Shown: positions 40,257-47,761 of the stretch, one piece after another
How positions within the stretch are numbered: position 1 is the first letter of the stretch
Layout: the number at the start of each line of letters is the position of its first letter
DNA from: JALYNX01 sp963724825
Lineage (GTDB): Bacteria > Actinomycetota > Acidimicrobiia > Spongiisociales > ZC4RG35
Direction: 5' to 3'
Assembly: GCA_963724825.1 (NCBI GenBank)
Contig: CAVRWT010000008.1
Location: 91,565 to 155,564 of the forward strand
Length of the DNA: 64,000 nucleotides
Program-made: the position numbers and the translations under genes
Notes under the pieces: generated by a model
What the model saw: the letters and a program-made list of their open reading frames with translations, nothing else
What the model was told of the DNA's origin: nothing
Database searches by the model: none

Positions 40257-41075
40257 ATGCCTCTAGATGAATATCGCCTCGCCAACCGGGCCAACTGGGA
40301 CTCTCGGGTCGAGATCCACTTCGGGTCCAATGGCTATGGCGTCGACAAATTCGTCAGCGATCCGGCCCATCTGAGCCAGGTCGTCACCTTCGACAAGGAG
40401 AAGCTGGGTGATGTCGCCGGCAAGAAGCTGATCCATCTCCAGTGTCACATCGGGACCGACACGATTTCCTGGGCCCGCCTCGGCGCCGATGTGACCGGCA
40501 TCGACCTATCGACCAAGTCGATAGCGGCAGCCCAGGAGCTGAGTCGGATCGCGGCGACGCCTGCGCGGTTCGTCGTTTCCGAGCTCTATGACTCCCCGAC
40601 CGTCGTTCCCGAGAAGTTCGACATCGTCTACACCGGGGTTGGTGCGATCTGTTGGCTGCCCGACATCAAGGGTTGGGCCGAGGTGGTCGCTTCCTTCCTC
40701 GAACCCGGTGGTCGCTTCTACATGCGTGAAGGCCATCCAATGATGTGGGCCATCGATTGGGAAGACCCCGAGCGGCTCTCTGTGACCGCACCGTACTTCG
40801 AGACGGTCGAACCGCTCTCTGACGTCGAGGAGGAAACCTATGCAGGTGAGGGCGTCGTGACCAGCCCCTTGAGTTACGGGTGGAACCACGGGATCGGCGA
40901 GACCCTCAATGCGCTTCTCCGCGCCGGCCTCCGAATCGACGCTGTGGAGGAATACGACACTTGTGAGTGGCAGGGGATCGAGCAAATGGTGGAGGGCGAT
41001 GACGGGTACTGGCGTTTGCCCGATCATCCAGATCGGCTCCCGCTGATGTGGTCCGTGCTCGCCACCAAGGTCTGA
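40257..41075 (+). CDS. SAM-dependent class I methyltransferase
   Basis: An intact 272-residue methyltransferase. The SAM-binding motif I is slightly unusual: KLIHLQCHIGTDTISWARLGADVTGIDLS, with Cys-His in place of the first glycines; motif II is FDIVYTGVGAICWL and the post-motif strand ASFLEPGGRFYMREGHPM. This matches a group of small-molecule methyltransferases of unknown substrate. ATG 40257 follows the -10-like TAATCT by 4 bases with no Shine-Dalgarno, so it is probably leaderless. The hairpin at 41163-41188 follows. Confidence 0.82.
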   Translation: MPLDEYRLANRANWDSRVEIHFGSNGYGVDKFVSDPAHLSQVVTFDKEKLGDVAGKKLIHLQCHIGTDTISWARLGADVTGIDLSTKSIAAAQELSRIAATPARFVVSELYDSPTVVPEKFDIVYTGVGAICWLPDIKGWAEVVASFLEPGGRFYMREGHPMMWAIDWEDPERLSVTAPYFETVEPLSDVEEETYAGEGVVTSPLSYGWNHGIGETLNALLRAGLRIDAVEEYDTCEWQGIEQMVEGDDGYWRLPDHPDRLPLMWSVLATKV

Positions 41076-41162
41076 TCTGCCCGGTTCAGAATTTCGGAGG
41101 AGCTGCCGATATATGGAGCAGGGTCTTCGACAACTGCCGGGGACTCCTCCTCCTCCATCATG

Positions 41163-41188
41163 AGAGAGGCCACTTCGGTGGCCTCTCT
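41163..41188. terminator. Hairpin with TTCG tetraloop between convergent genes
   Basis: AGAGAGGCCAC (41163-41173) pairs with GTGGCCTCTCT (41178-41188) around a stable C(TTCG)G tetraloop. It lies between the convergent methyltransferase stop (41075) and the minus-strand gene ending at 41200, and probably terminates both; no long T-run follows. The remaining 41076-41162 shows nothing else. Confidence 0.75.
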
Positions 41189-41199
41189 TGCGTTTCGGC

Positions 41200-42627
41200 C
41201 TAGTCGGTGATGACCGAGACGATCTCGCTCACCGGATAGGCCACCGAGGTTGTGGTGTTGGGCACATCGAGCAGCTGCCATGGCTCTCCAACCACCCGCC
41301 ACCGAGCAGACCAGTCGTACGAGACGGCGAGCCCATAACTCTCGCCCTTGCTCTCGTAGGTGTGGGTGGCGATCCCATCGGGATAGCCGGCCATCGCCGT
41401 CGATGAGGCGGGGAAGGTCTGGGCCCGGCCATCACCCCAATCGACGATGACACCGCTGACCTCGATCTCGATGTCGACCGTCACGCCACCGGCGGCCAGT
41501 TGCGTCGCGTGATCTTCCGGGATCGGGACCCCCACGAAGGTCAACATGCCGGTCACGCCGTTGCCAACATCCGGGTTGAGATCGGGAGCGGGTGGGGCGT
41601 GGATGTATTGGGTCACGTATTCCCAGACCGCGATCGAAGGGTCGGGGACGACCCCCGGCTCCGACGTGCACCTCGGGACACGATCGGTGGCAAAGATGAT
41701 CGCTAGGGGGTTATCGGGGTCGGGCAGCCAGCCGAGGCTGGCGTCGCCGTTGATGTAACGGCCGAGGAAGATCCACTGGCCTTCGGTGGAGGTGAGGTAC
41801 CAGCAGTCACCACCGAGATCGACCCCGGCGCTCGGATAGAGCCGTGATGGGACCGAGTCGTCACTGGCGTAATCGACGACGTCGCCACCCGCGATCCGAC
41901 ATCGTGTGACTGTGCGCTCGAGTCCAACGTGACAGGGTCGGTCATCGATCGCGACCCAGCACGAGGCGAAGGTCCTCCGCAACGCTGGAATCGCAGCGAA
42001 GCTCACGAGGCTACTAGGACAATGGCTCCAACTGCGGCGTCGCAATCTGTCTCCCAACAGGTCTCCTTTGTGAACCCAAGGCGGTCGCGAGGAACCACTG
42101 ATCCTCGGCCGACGAATGACACAACGTCCGTGGGTCCTCGCGTCGACTCCTCGAAATGGACGTCGACATCCAGAACGTGCCCAAGTCACGAGGCAATTCG
42201 CGTCGCTGAGCGAAGTATCTCGGTGTCCGAGAACTGTAGATGGCTCGAGTAGTTGGTTGAGATCACGAAGGCGACGCCGAACGCGACTCAGCGCATCGTC
42301 GAGCAGCGCCTGAGTCGCCACCACTTCCTTGATCCGGGCCTCGTCCTGGTTGTAGATCCCCTCGAACCAGCCGAACCACAACTGACGGAGGATGTCCTCG
42401 GCCTCTTCGACCGTGGTCACCACGTGCGACTCGACAATGCTGGATCCCGTGGTTCGGGTGGCCACCTTGGTCGAGGTGCTGCTGGCGACGGCGTGCACCG
42501 TCGTGGTCGGAGAGGGACTGGGCTCTTCCCGTGGCCAGAGCACCCAGATCCCAAACGCGAGACCGACCACTACCAGACCGGCGATCACTCGGCGGATCAC
42601 GAAATCCGAACTTACGCCTTTGACCAC
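41200..42627 (-). CDS. Membrane-anchored secreted protein of unknown function (frameshifts)
   Basis: About 475 residues. GTG 42627 is a likely start, giving VKGVSSDF then one hydrophobic helix (VIAGLVVVGLAFGIWVLWP) and a Ser/Thr linker, with the rest outside the cell. The N-terminal part has VEEAEDILRQLWFGWFEGIYNQDEARIKEV, like stress-response NTF2-type proteins. The C-terminal half contains DLGGDCWYLTSTEGQWIFLGRYIN and ends in a beta-rich segment (VDWGDGRAQTFPASS...THTYESKG) that resembles a PKD-like fold. The middle (about 41900-42280) is scrambled by at least two shifts. Not recognised as a known family. Confidence 0.5.
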   Translation of the reverse strand: MVKGVSSDFVIRRVIAGLVVVGLAFGIWVLWPREEPSPSPTTTVHAVASSTSTKVATRTTGSSIVESHVVTTVEEAEDILRQLWFGWFEGIYNQDEARIKEVVATQALLDDALSRVRRRLRDLNQLLEPSTVLGHRDTSLSDANCLVTWARSGCRRPFRGVDARTHGRCVIRRPRISGSSRPPWVHKGDLLGDRLRRRSWSHCPSSLVSFAAIPALRRTFASCWVAIDDRPCHVGLERTVTRCRIAGGDVVDYASDDSVPSRLYPSAGVDLGGDCWYLTSTEGQWIFLGRYINGDASLGWLPDPDNPLAIIFATDRVPRCTSEPGVVPDPSIAVWEYVTQYIHAPPAPDLNPDVGNGVTGMLTFVGVPIPEDHATQLAAGGVTVDIEIEVSGVIVDWGDGRAQTFPASSTAMAGYPDGIATHTYESKGESYGLAVSYDWSARWRVVGEPWQLLDVPNTTTSVAYPVSEIVSVITD

Positions 42628-42706
42628 CCTGCGTGAAGATGTTTGCGACGGAGCGCGAAAACCTCCGATTCTGACCAGGTGTAGGGTTCTCCCTCGGAGG
42701 TGATGT

Positions 42707-43171
42707 GTGACCATGGAAGAACAAGAAGGACACCCGTTCCGTACCTTGATCAAATTCGTCTTTATCGCAGGACTGCTGGCCGTCATCGCGCGGACACTGG
42801 CCGCAAAGAGGGCGGAGTTCGTCGGTCTCAGCGACGCAGAGGCGAAGGCGAAGTTCGAAGAGAAGCTTGGGCCCTGGATCGGCGATGACAAAGCTGCCGA
42901 GCTAGCTGATCAGGTAGTCCCCAAGATGAAGGACGCCGGGCTCTTCGACGCCAATCCCACCGACAAGGCGATGGACAATGTCAAAGAGGCGGCCGGCAAG
43001 ACCGCCGACGCGGTGAAGGACACGACCAAGAAGGCGACCAAAGCAGCCAAGGATCTCGGTGAGAAGGCGGCTGACAAGGTGGTCGATGTCACCGACTCAG
43101 CTTCCGACGCCATCGGGAACGCGGTCGACGAGGCCGTCGAGAAGATCGAGCAGGTCACCAAGAAGACCTGA
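42707..43171 (+). CDS. LEA-like amphipathic-helix protein
   Basis: 154 residues. GTG 42707 is preferred (GGAGG six bases upstream). One hydrophobic segment (LIKFVFIAGLLAVIARTLAA, residues about 14-33) is followed by a soluble part whose second half is Lys/Ala/Glu/Asp-rich with repeats of the form K-x-A-A-x-K (KEAAGKTADAVKDTTKKA, KAAKDLGEKAADK). Such 11-mer-like amphipathic repeats are seen in late-embryogenesis-abundant and related stress proteins. Membrane-anchored stress or envelope protein is the likely role; no enzyme motif. Two hairpins follow. Confidence 0.6.
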   Translation: MTMEEQEGHPFRTLIKFVFIAGLLAVIARTLAAKRAEFVGLSDAEAKAKFEEKLGPWIGDDKAAELADQVVPKMKDAGLFDANPTDKAMDNVKEAAGKTADAVKDTTKKATKAAKDLGEKAADKVVDVTDSASDAIGNAVDEAVEKIEQVTKKT

Positions 43172-43178
43172 GGTTGTC

Positions 43179-43223
43179 CGGTCCCCTCTTGAGGGGGGAC
43201 CGACGCAGCCACTGGCTGCGTCG
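43179..43223 (+). terminator. Two adjacent hairpins after the LEA-like gene
   Basis: Stem 1: CGGTCCCCTC (43179-43188) with GAGGGGGACCG-type partner at 43193-43202, loop TTGA. Stem 2: CGACGCAGCC (43201-43210) with GGCTGCGTCG (43214-43223), loop ACT. They overlap by two bases. They start 8 bases after the stop and probably terminate transcription. The core AGCCACTGGCT of stem 2 recurs at 53561-53571. No T-run. Confidence 0.6.
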
Positions 43224-43288
43224 AAGGGGGTTACGGCCAAGGCCACAAACACTGGACCTCCGGTTCTGACCGTTTACGCTGCCTCGCC

Positions 43289-43417
43289 GTGACCAACGAA
43301 GTCGAAAGCGCCGCCTCATCCCGACGAGTGATGATCGCTCTCGTCATCCTCTTCATAGTGTTGGTTGCCCTCTGGGCTGTTTCGAGCATCGACTCGATAG
43401 TCACCGGCAGCTCTTAA
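43289..43417 (+). CDS. Small single-pass membrane protein (42 residues)
   Basis: GTG 43289 to TAA 43417 encodes 42 residues: a charged N-terminus (MTNEVESAASSRRV), one hydrophobic helix (MIALVILFIVLVALWAVSS) and a short tail. A -10-like TACGCT ends 8 bases before the GTG with no Shine-Dalgarno, matching the leaderless pattern of neighbouring genes, which supports it being real. Function unknown. Confidence 0.5.
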   Translation: MTNEVESAASSRRVMIALVILFIVLVALWAVSSIDSIVTGSS

Positions 43418-43461
43418 TTCGTCCGCAGCCGGACACTCCGATTTCCTAGCCTCGGGCTGTT

Positions 43462-44487
43462 ATGGCTCTCCGCATCGAATACGTCGACACCCGGACCGCG
43501 CCCGAGGGCGTCCTTGCCGCGATGCACGACCTCTACCTCGAAATCGATCGTGAGGAGCTTCCAGGCGACCCGCCTACGCCCTACGACCAGCGGATTCTCG
43601 ACTGGCGACACCTGCCAGGGAAGGAGCTATTCGCCCATTGGGTTCTCTGGGACGACGACGCTCTAGTGGCGACGTCGGGTGCTGCGATGAACCTCGAGCA
43701 GAACCTGGACAACGCCTTTGGCTGGGTGCACGTCAGGAATGGTCACCGCGGCCGTGGCTATGGACGGATCGTTGCCAGGCCCATGCTCGATCTGGTCGAA
43801 GAACAGAAGCGGACGCGGTTTGCCTGCGCCATTCCTCGGGGTTTCGAATCCGGGGCACTCGCCGAACGGGCCGGGATGAAGAACGCCTTCCACGCTCAAC
43901 GGAGCCGGCTCATCCTCGCCGATCTGGATTGGGATCTGGTCGATCGGTGGGTGGCCCAAGCAGCGGAGCGAGCATCCGACTACGACCTTCTGTTCCTGCC
44001 GCCTCCGATCGCTGAGGAGCACGTCCAGGCGTACTGCGACCTGCACGATGTGATGAACAGTGCTCCGTTGGAGGACTACGAGCGAGACCCCGAAGTAGTC
44101 ACTCCCGAGATATGGCGGGATCTCGAACGGCTGGACCGCGACCGACAGACCGAGTTTCTGGTCTACGTGGCGCGCCACAAGGAGTCGGGCACCTTCGTTG
44201 GCCTGACCGAACTGATCTATCAGCGTCTCAACCCGGCTCAGGCGTGGCAGGCAGACACCGGGGTGGATGCGGCACACCGCGAGAAGGGTCTGGGTCGTTG
44301 GCTCAAGGCGGCGATGCTGCAGAAGATTCGCTCGGACTATCCCCTGGTGGAGAGGATCGACACCGACAACGCTGGATCCAACGAGCCGATGCTCAACATC
44401 AATATCACGCTCGGGTTCAAGCCGATCCTGATGAACCACATCTGGCAGGGAGATGTGGCGACGATTCGAGAGCGGTTGGCGGTCTAG
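43462..44487 (+). CDS. Tandem GNAT acetyltransferase
   Basis: An intact 341-residue protein with two GNAT domains: the first contains GWVHVRNGHRGRGYGRIVARPMLD (acetyl-CoA loop RGRGYG), the second DTGVDAAHREKGLGRWLKAAMLQKIR (loop REKGLG). The C-terminus NINITLGFKPILMNHIWQG is typical of this actinobacterial tandem type. TAGCCT ends 9 bases before ATG 43462: leaderless. The architecture resembles mycothiol synthase MshD, but the sequence does not clearly match it; substrate unknown. Confidence 0.85.
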   Translation: MALRIEYVDTRTAPEGVLAAMHDLYLEIDREELPGDPPTPYDQRILDWRHLPGKELFAHWVLWDDDALVATSGAAMNLEQNLDNAFGWVHVRNGHRGRGYGRIVARPMLDLVEEQKRTRFACAIPRGFESGALAERAGMKNAFHAQRSRLILADLDWDLVDRWVAQAAERASDYDLLFLPPPIAEEHVQAYCDLHDVMNSAPLEDYERDPEVVTPEIWRDLERLDRDRQTEFLVYVARHKESGTFVGLTELIYQRLNPAQAWQADTGVDAAHREKGLGRWLKAAMLQKIRSDYPLVERIDTDNAGSNEPMLNINITLGFKPILMNHIWQGDVATIRERLAV

Positions 44488-44505
44488 CCCGTCACTCGCC
44501 TTCGG

Positions 44506-45183
44506 CTAGAGCTCGTCCCAGCTCTCCGCCGGCTCTGCGTTCTCGTGCTCCCCTTCGATCCTGGCCACATATGCCGCCGCCTCACTGCGGCGACTCATCC
44601 CCATCTTCGCCAGGAGGTTCGAGACGTAGTTCTTGACTGTCTTCTCGGCGAGGAACATCTTCTCGGCGATCTGGCGGTTGGTCATTCCATCAGCGATGTA
44701 CTCGACGATGGTCCTCTCCTGCTTGGAGAGCTTGGCCAGCAACGGGTCGTCCTTTGGACCGCTGCGGAGCCGCTCGAATAGGCGCTCGGTCATCACGGGG
44801 TCGAGGAGCGATTCTCCGGCGCCGACCTTGCGGATGCTTTCGACCAGGTCCGTCGCTTTGACCCGCTTCAGCACGTAGCCCGATGCGCCGGCCAGGATCG
44901 CTGCCATCAGTGCCTCCTCGTCGGCGAACGAGGTGAGGATCAGGACCTTGACCTCCGGGAATCGAGAGCGAATGTCCCGACAGGCCTCGACGCCACTCCG
45001 ATCGGGCAGGCGCACGTCGAGCACCACGACGTCGGGCTGATCGAAACCCACCCTTCTCAGCCCCTCGTCGGCACTTCCGGCCTCACCCACGACCTCCATG
45101 TCGTCGTGGGAGTCGATGAGCCCTTTCAGCCCGGCGCGGACCACCTCGTGGTCGTCAACCAACAGGACGCGCAGTTTGGACAT
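44506..45183 (-). CDS. NarL/DevR-type response regulator
   Basis: An intact 225-residue regulator: receiver with LLVDDHEVVRAGLK, phospho-Asp in VVVLDVRLPDRSG, ILTSFADEEA and the Lys in YVLKRVKA, then a LuxR-type HTH: LSKQERTIVEYIADGMTNRQIAEKMFLAEKTVKNYVSNLLAKMGMSRR. Overall closest in appearance to DevR (DosR) of mycobacteria, including the receiver-HTH linker. TAGCGT ends 7 bases before the start, so leaderless. Divergent from its probable sensor at 45222. DosR-box-like sites occur upstream of the nearby CBS and multicopper oxidase genes. Confidence 0.88.
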   Translation of the reverse strand: MSKLRVLLVDDHEVVRAGLKGLIDSHDDMEVVGEAGSADEGLRRVGFDQPDVVVLDVRLPDRSGVEACRDIRSRFPEVKVLILTSFADEEALMAAILAGASGYVLKRVKATDLVESIRKVGAGESLLDPVMTERLFERLRSGPKDDPLLAKLSKQERTIVEYIADGMTNRQIAEKMFLAEKTVKNYVSNLLAKMGMSRRSEAAAYVARIEGEHENAEPAESWDEL

Positions 45184-45221
45184 AGGAGGGACGCTAGCTC
45201 TTGGTTATCGTCTTGAATGAC

Positions 45222-46336
45222 GTGACGCAGCGTGACTTGATCGGCCGGCTTCCCGACCTCATCGAGGCGGCGACGTCCGTAATCGAGGCAGGGCGATCTC
45301 CAGCAGCTGTTGCATCGGCTCGTTACCGAAGCCCGTCTCGCAACCGGCGCTCCATATTGTCGCTCTCGGAGTTATCGGGGACTACGGGGTCCTGGTCGAG
45401 TTCATCCACGAGGGCATGGATCCCGAGACGGTGGAAAGGATCGGCACCCTCCCCAAAGGCCTCGGTGTGCTCGGCACGGTTGTAAGGGAGAAGACGACAA
45501 TTCGCCTCGATTCGATCAGCGACCATCCCGACTCGTACGGGTTCCCTCCGAACCATCCTCCTATGGGCTCGTTTCTCGGGGTGCCGGTGCTTGCTGGTGG
45601 AAGGGCGTTTGGCAACCTCTATCTATCGGACAAAGAGGGAGGGTTCACCGACGACGACGTTTCAATGATCGAAGCGCTGAGTCGGATCGCAGGGTCCGCC
45701 CTCACCAATGCCCGTCTTCACGAGAGGCTGCAAGGTGTTGCCATGGTCGAAGATCGTGAGCGGATAGCGCGCGATCTGCACGATTCGGTCATTCAGGACC
45801 TGTTTGCCGTAGGACTTGGCCTGCAGGGAGTCGCCGGCCGCGTCACCGACGAGAGCGTCGCTGCCACCCTCGAGACCGCTGTGGATCGGCTCGATGCAGC
45901 CGTCGAGACATTGCGCAGCTACGTGTTCCAGTTACGAGGGGGTCCCAAGCTCGCCCTCCAGTTCGAAGATCGGCTCCAGGAGCTGGTCTCACGGATGGGG
46001 TCGGCTTACCCGAGCGAAGTCCGCCTCGAGCTGGCGATGACCCAAACTGGCAGCGAGGTCCTCTACGACGAGATCTTCCGGATGCTGACCGAAGCGCTCA
46101 GCAATGCCCTCCGTCACTCAGGGGCTCTTCATGTGAATGTGCTGGTCGAGTCCGATTCGTCAGGATGGCGTCTGAGAGTGCAGGACGATGGCCGAGGTTT
46201 CGACACGAACTCGGAGGACGTGGGGATGGGACTTGGCAATCTCAGCCGGCGGGCCTCGAACCTGGGCGGGAGTACGGTCATCACCAGCAGCCCAGGCATT
46301 GGCACCATCGTCGAGATCAAGGTCCCAGTCAGCTGA
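45222..46336 (+). CDS. GAF-domain sensor histidine kinase, DevS-like (frameshifted N-terminus)
   Basis: About 370 residues. A GAF domain (LHRLVTEARLATGAPY ... FIHEGMDPETVERIGTLPKGLGVLG ... FLGVPVLAGGRAFGNLYLSDKEGG) precedes a HisKA_3 dimerisation domain with the phospho-His in ARDLHDSVIQDLFAVGLGLQ and a HATPase (EALSNALRHSGALHVNV, DDGRGF, GMGLGNLSRRA). Two frame changes between 45290 and 45400 affect the GAF start. GTG 45222 is preferred: TATCGT ends 10 bases upstream, giving MTQRDLIGRLPDLIEAA. Mycobacterial DevS has two GAF domains with haem in the first; only one is seen here, so haem binding is uncertain. The 3' end overlaps the SRPBCC gene by 8 bases. Confidence 0.83.
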
Positions 46337-46787
46337 CGTATTCTTCAGCCGCCACTGCTTCTGCGATCCGGTCGACCCAGTTCTGCACCGTCGAATCGGC
46401 GATTCGGCGAAGTGCGATCCGGTCGACCGCCCGGCCCAAAGGCCCCATCGGGGGCTCGTAGGTCCCTTCGAAACTGATTCGGGTCCCGATCGAACCGACA
46501 TGGGAGAGGACCAGATCTCCGGTCATGGTTGGAAACAGGGAACTGGCTCCGGTGGCGACCCATCTGATCGGATAGACAAGTCCTTTGCGCTGAACCTCCC
46601 GGGGTCCGATTTCCAACTGGACCTCTTTGGCGAGCCCGTCGGCGCCAGGGCCGACTCGAGCCCTTAGCGACTCCCCCTCCCGATAGGCGACACCAGCCCA
46701 TTCGTAGACGTTGGCGTTGAGAGCCTCGAAGCGTTGTTCGACTGTTCCCAGCGGAACGTGCACGAAAGCGGCGCAGTGGACGAACAT
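46329..46787 (-). CDS. SRPBCC/polyketide-cyclase-like protein
   Basis: About 152 residues starting MFVHCAAFVHVPLGTVEQRFEAL. The pattern of an N-terminal strand, two short helices, GPREVQRKGLVYPIRWVATGASSLFPTMTGDLVLSHV and TRISFEGTYEPPMGPLGRAVDRIALRRIADSTVQNWVDRIAEAV fits the START/SRPBCC helix-grip fold. Third gene of the minus-strand operon CBS-PPOX-SRPBCC, starting one base after the PPOX stop. Members bind hydrophobic ligands; specific role unknown. Confidence 0.75.
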   Translation of the reverse strand: MFVHCAAFVHVPLGTVEQRFEALNANVYEWAGVAYREGESLRARVGPGADGLAKEVQLEIGPREVQRKGLVYPIRWVATGASSLFPTMTGDLVLSHVGSIGTRISFEGTYEPPMGPLGRAVDRIALRRIADSTVQNWVDRIAEAVAAEEYVS

Positions 46788-46788
46788 C

Positions 46789-47250
46789 TCAGAGGCGACC
46801 AGGCCGGGTTTGGTGAGACAAGCCGCGTCCGGAAACCATGCCAGTGATCTCGTCGATCGACACCTCGACCACATGAGGGAACGTCGCCATTGCCTGAAAC
46901 CCGCTCCGACTCAGGGGGGACCCCATGTACTTCACATATTTGGCGTAGAGCAACTCGACGGTCTGAGTCGTGGTGGCCGGATCTGTGCGCTCGACCGCCC
47001 GACCTTGCACGATGACACTGATCCAATCACCCGTCTCCTCATCGAATTGACAGGCTTCGATCGAGACCCTCGGGTTGGCGATGAGGGCTTCGAAGCGCTT
47101 GCCAGGCTTCGTCCGGAACATCACCCGATTTCCATCGAGGACGAAGGACACCGGACTCACATATGGATCTCCTTCGGAGAGGACCCCGATGTGAGCCACC
47201 ATCGCTCCGGCGAAAAACTGCCGGGCTTCTGCCTCAGTGATCGTTTCCAC
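46789..47250 (-). CDS. Pyridoxamine 5'-phosphate oxidase-family (split-barrel flavin/F420) protein
   Basis: An intact 153-residue protein. The split-barrel signature is visible as MVAHIGVLSEGDPYVSPVSFVLDGNRVMFRTKPGKRFEAL and VSIEACQFDEETGDWISVIVQGRA; it ends SHQTRPGRL, a common C-terminus in this family. Members are flavin- or F420-dependent reductases or nitroreductases. The start at 47250 lies 3 bases after the CBS stop, so the genes are coupled. PPOX and CBS proteins are typical members of DevR/DosR dormancy regulons. Confidence 0.83.
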   Translation of the reverse strand: METITEAEARQFFAGAMVAHIGVLSEGDPYVSPVSFVLDGNRVMFRTKPGKRFEALIANPRVSIEACQFDEETGDWISVIVQGRAVERTDPATTTQTVELLYAKYVKYMGSPLSRSGFQAMATFPHVVEVSIDEITGMVSGRGLSHQTRPGRL

Positions 47251-47253
47251 AGA

Positions 47254-47635
47254 TCACACCACGGACGGCCCGGTCATCGCCCAAAGGACATCTTTGATCG
47301 AGATCATGCCGAGGATTCGGGATCCGTCGAGCACGGGAATGTGTCGGTAGCCGCTGGCCAGCATCCATTCCGCCGCCTCGGTCACCTGCATGTCGGGGTC
47401 GATCGAATCCGGATACGCCGTCATCCACTTGCTCGACTGTGTCCAGATCCAGGTCGGCTCCCACGGCGACCGCGTCCAGGACGTCACGTTCGGTGAGGAT
47501 GCCCTCCAGGGCACCGTCGACTTCGACGGCCACGGAGCCCACACCACCGTTCTTCATGCTGGCAGCCGCATCACGCACCGTGGCGTCCGGCGCGACCCAC
47601 ACGACCTCTCCACCAACCAACTCACGAACTGTCAT
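47254..47635 (-). CDS. CBS-domain pair protein (one frameshift)
   Basis: About 126 residues, start ATG 47635 (MTVRELVGGEVVWVAPDATV). Two CBS motifs: GGVGSVAVEVDGALEGILTERDVL and, after a frameshift near 47424 (one extra base), DMQVTEAAEWMLASGYRHIPVLDGSRILGMISIKDVL. CBS pairs bind adenosine nucleotides or NAD; similar short proteins such as Hrp1 are strongly induced by DevR in mycobacteria. First gene of the CBS-PPOX-SRPBCC operon; DosR-box-like site 47690-47703 is 55 bases upstream of its start. Confidence 0.83.
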
Positions 47636-47689
47636 CGGCTCCCTTTCTGTACGTACAACCATCTTGGGGCGGGGGAGATGGGCGGGGGA

Positions 47690-47725
47690 GCGGCTTTAGT
47701 CCCAAGTTGTAGGGACCTATGCGCC
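47690..47725. promoter_or_regulatory. Two DosR/DevR-box-like sites
   Basis: GCGGCTTTAGTCCC (47690-47703) matches the published 14-base DosR core GGGACTTTNGTCCC, read here as GGGACTTTAGTCCC, at 12 of 14 positions. GGGACCTATGCGCC (47712-47725) matches at 9 of 14. They lie between the divergent CBS operon and the multicopper oxidase, 9 bases apart; the second is about 25 bases before the TACCTT -10 box at 47750-47755, where DosR-type activators bind. Confidence 0.6.
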
Positions 47726-47761
47726 TAGGGCGCCGACAGTGCCTTTTCTTACCTTGGCCCA

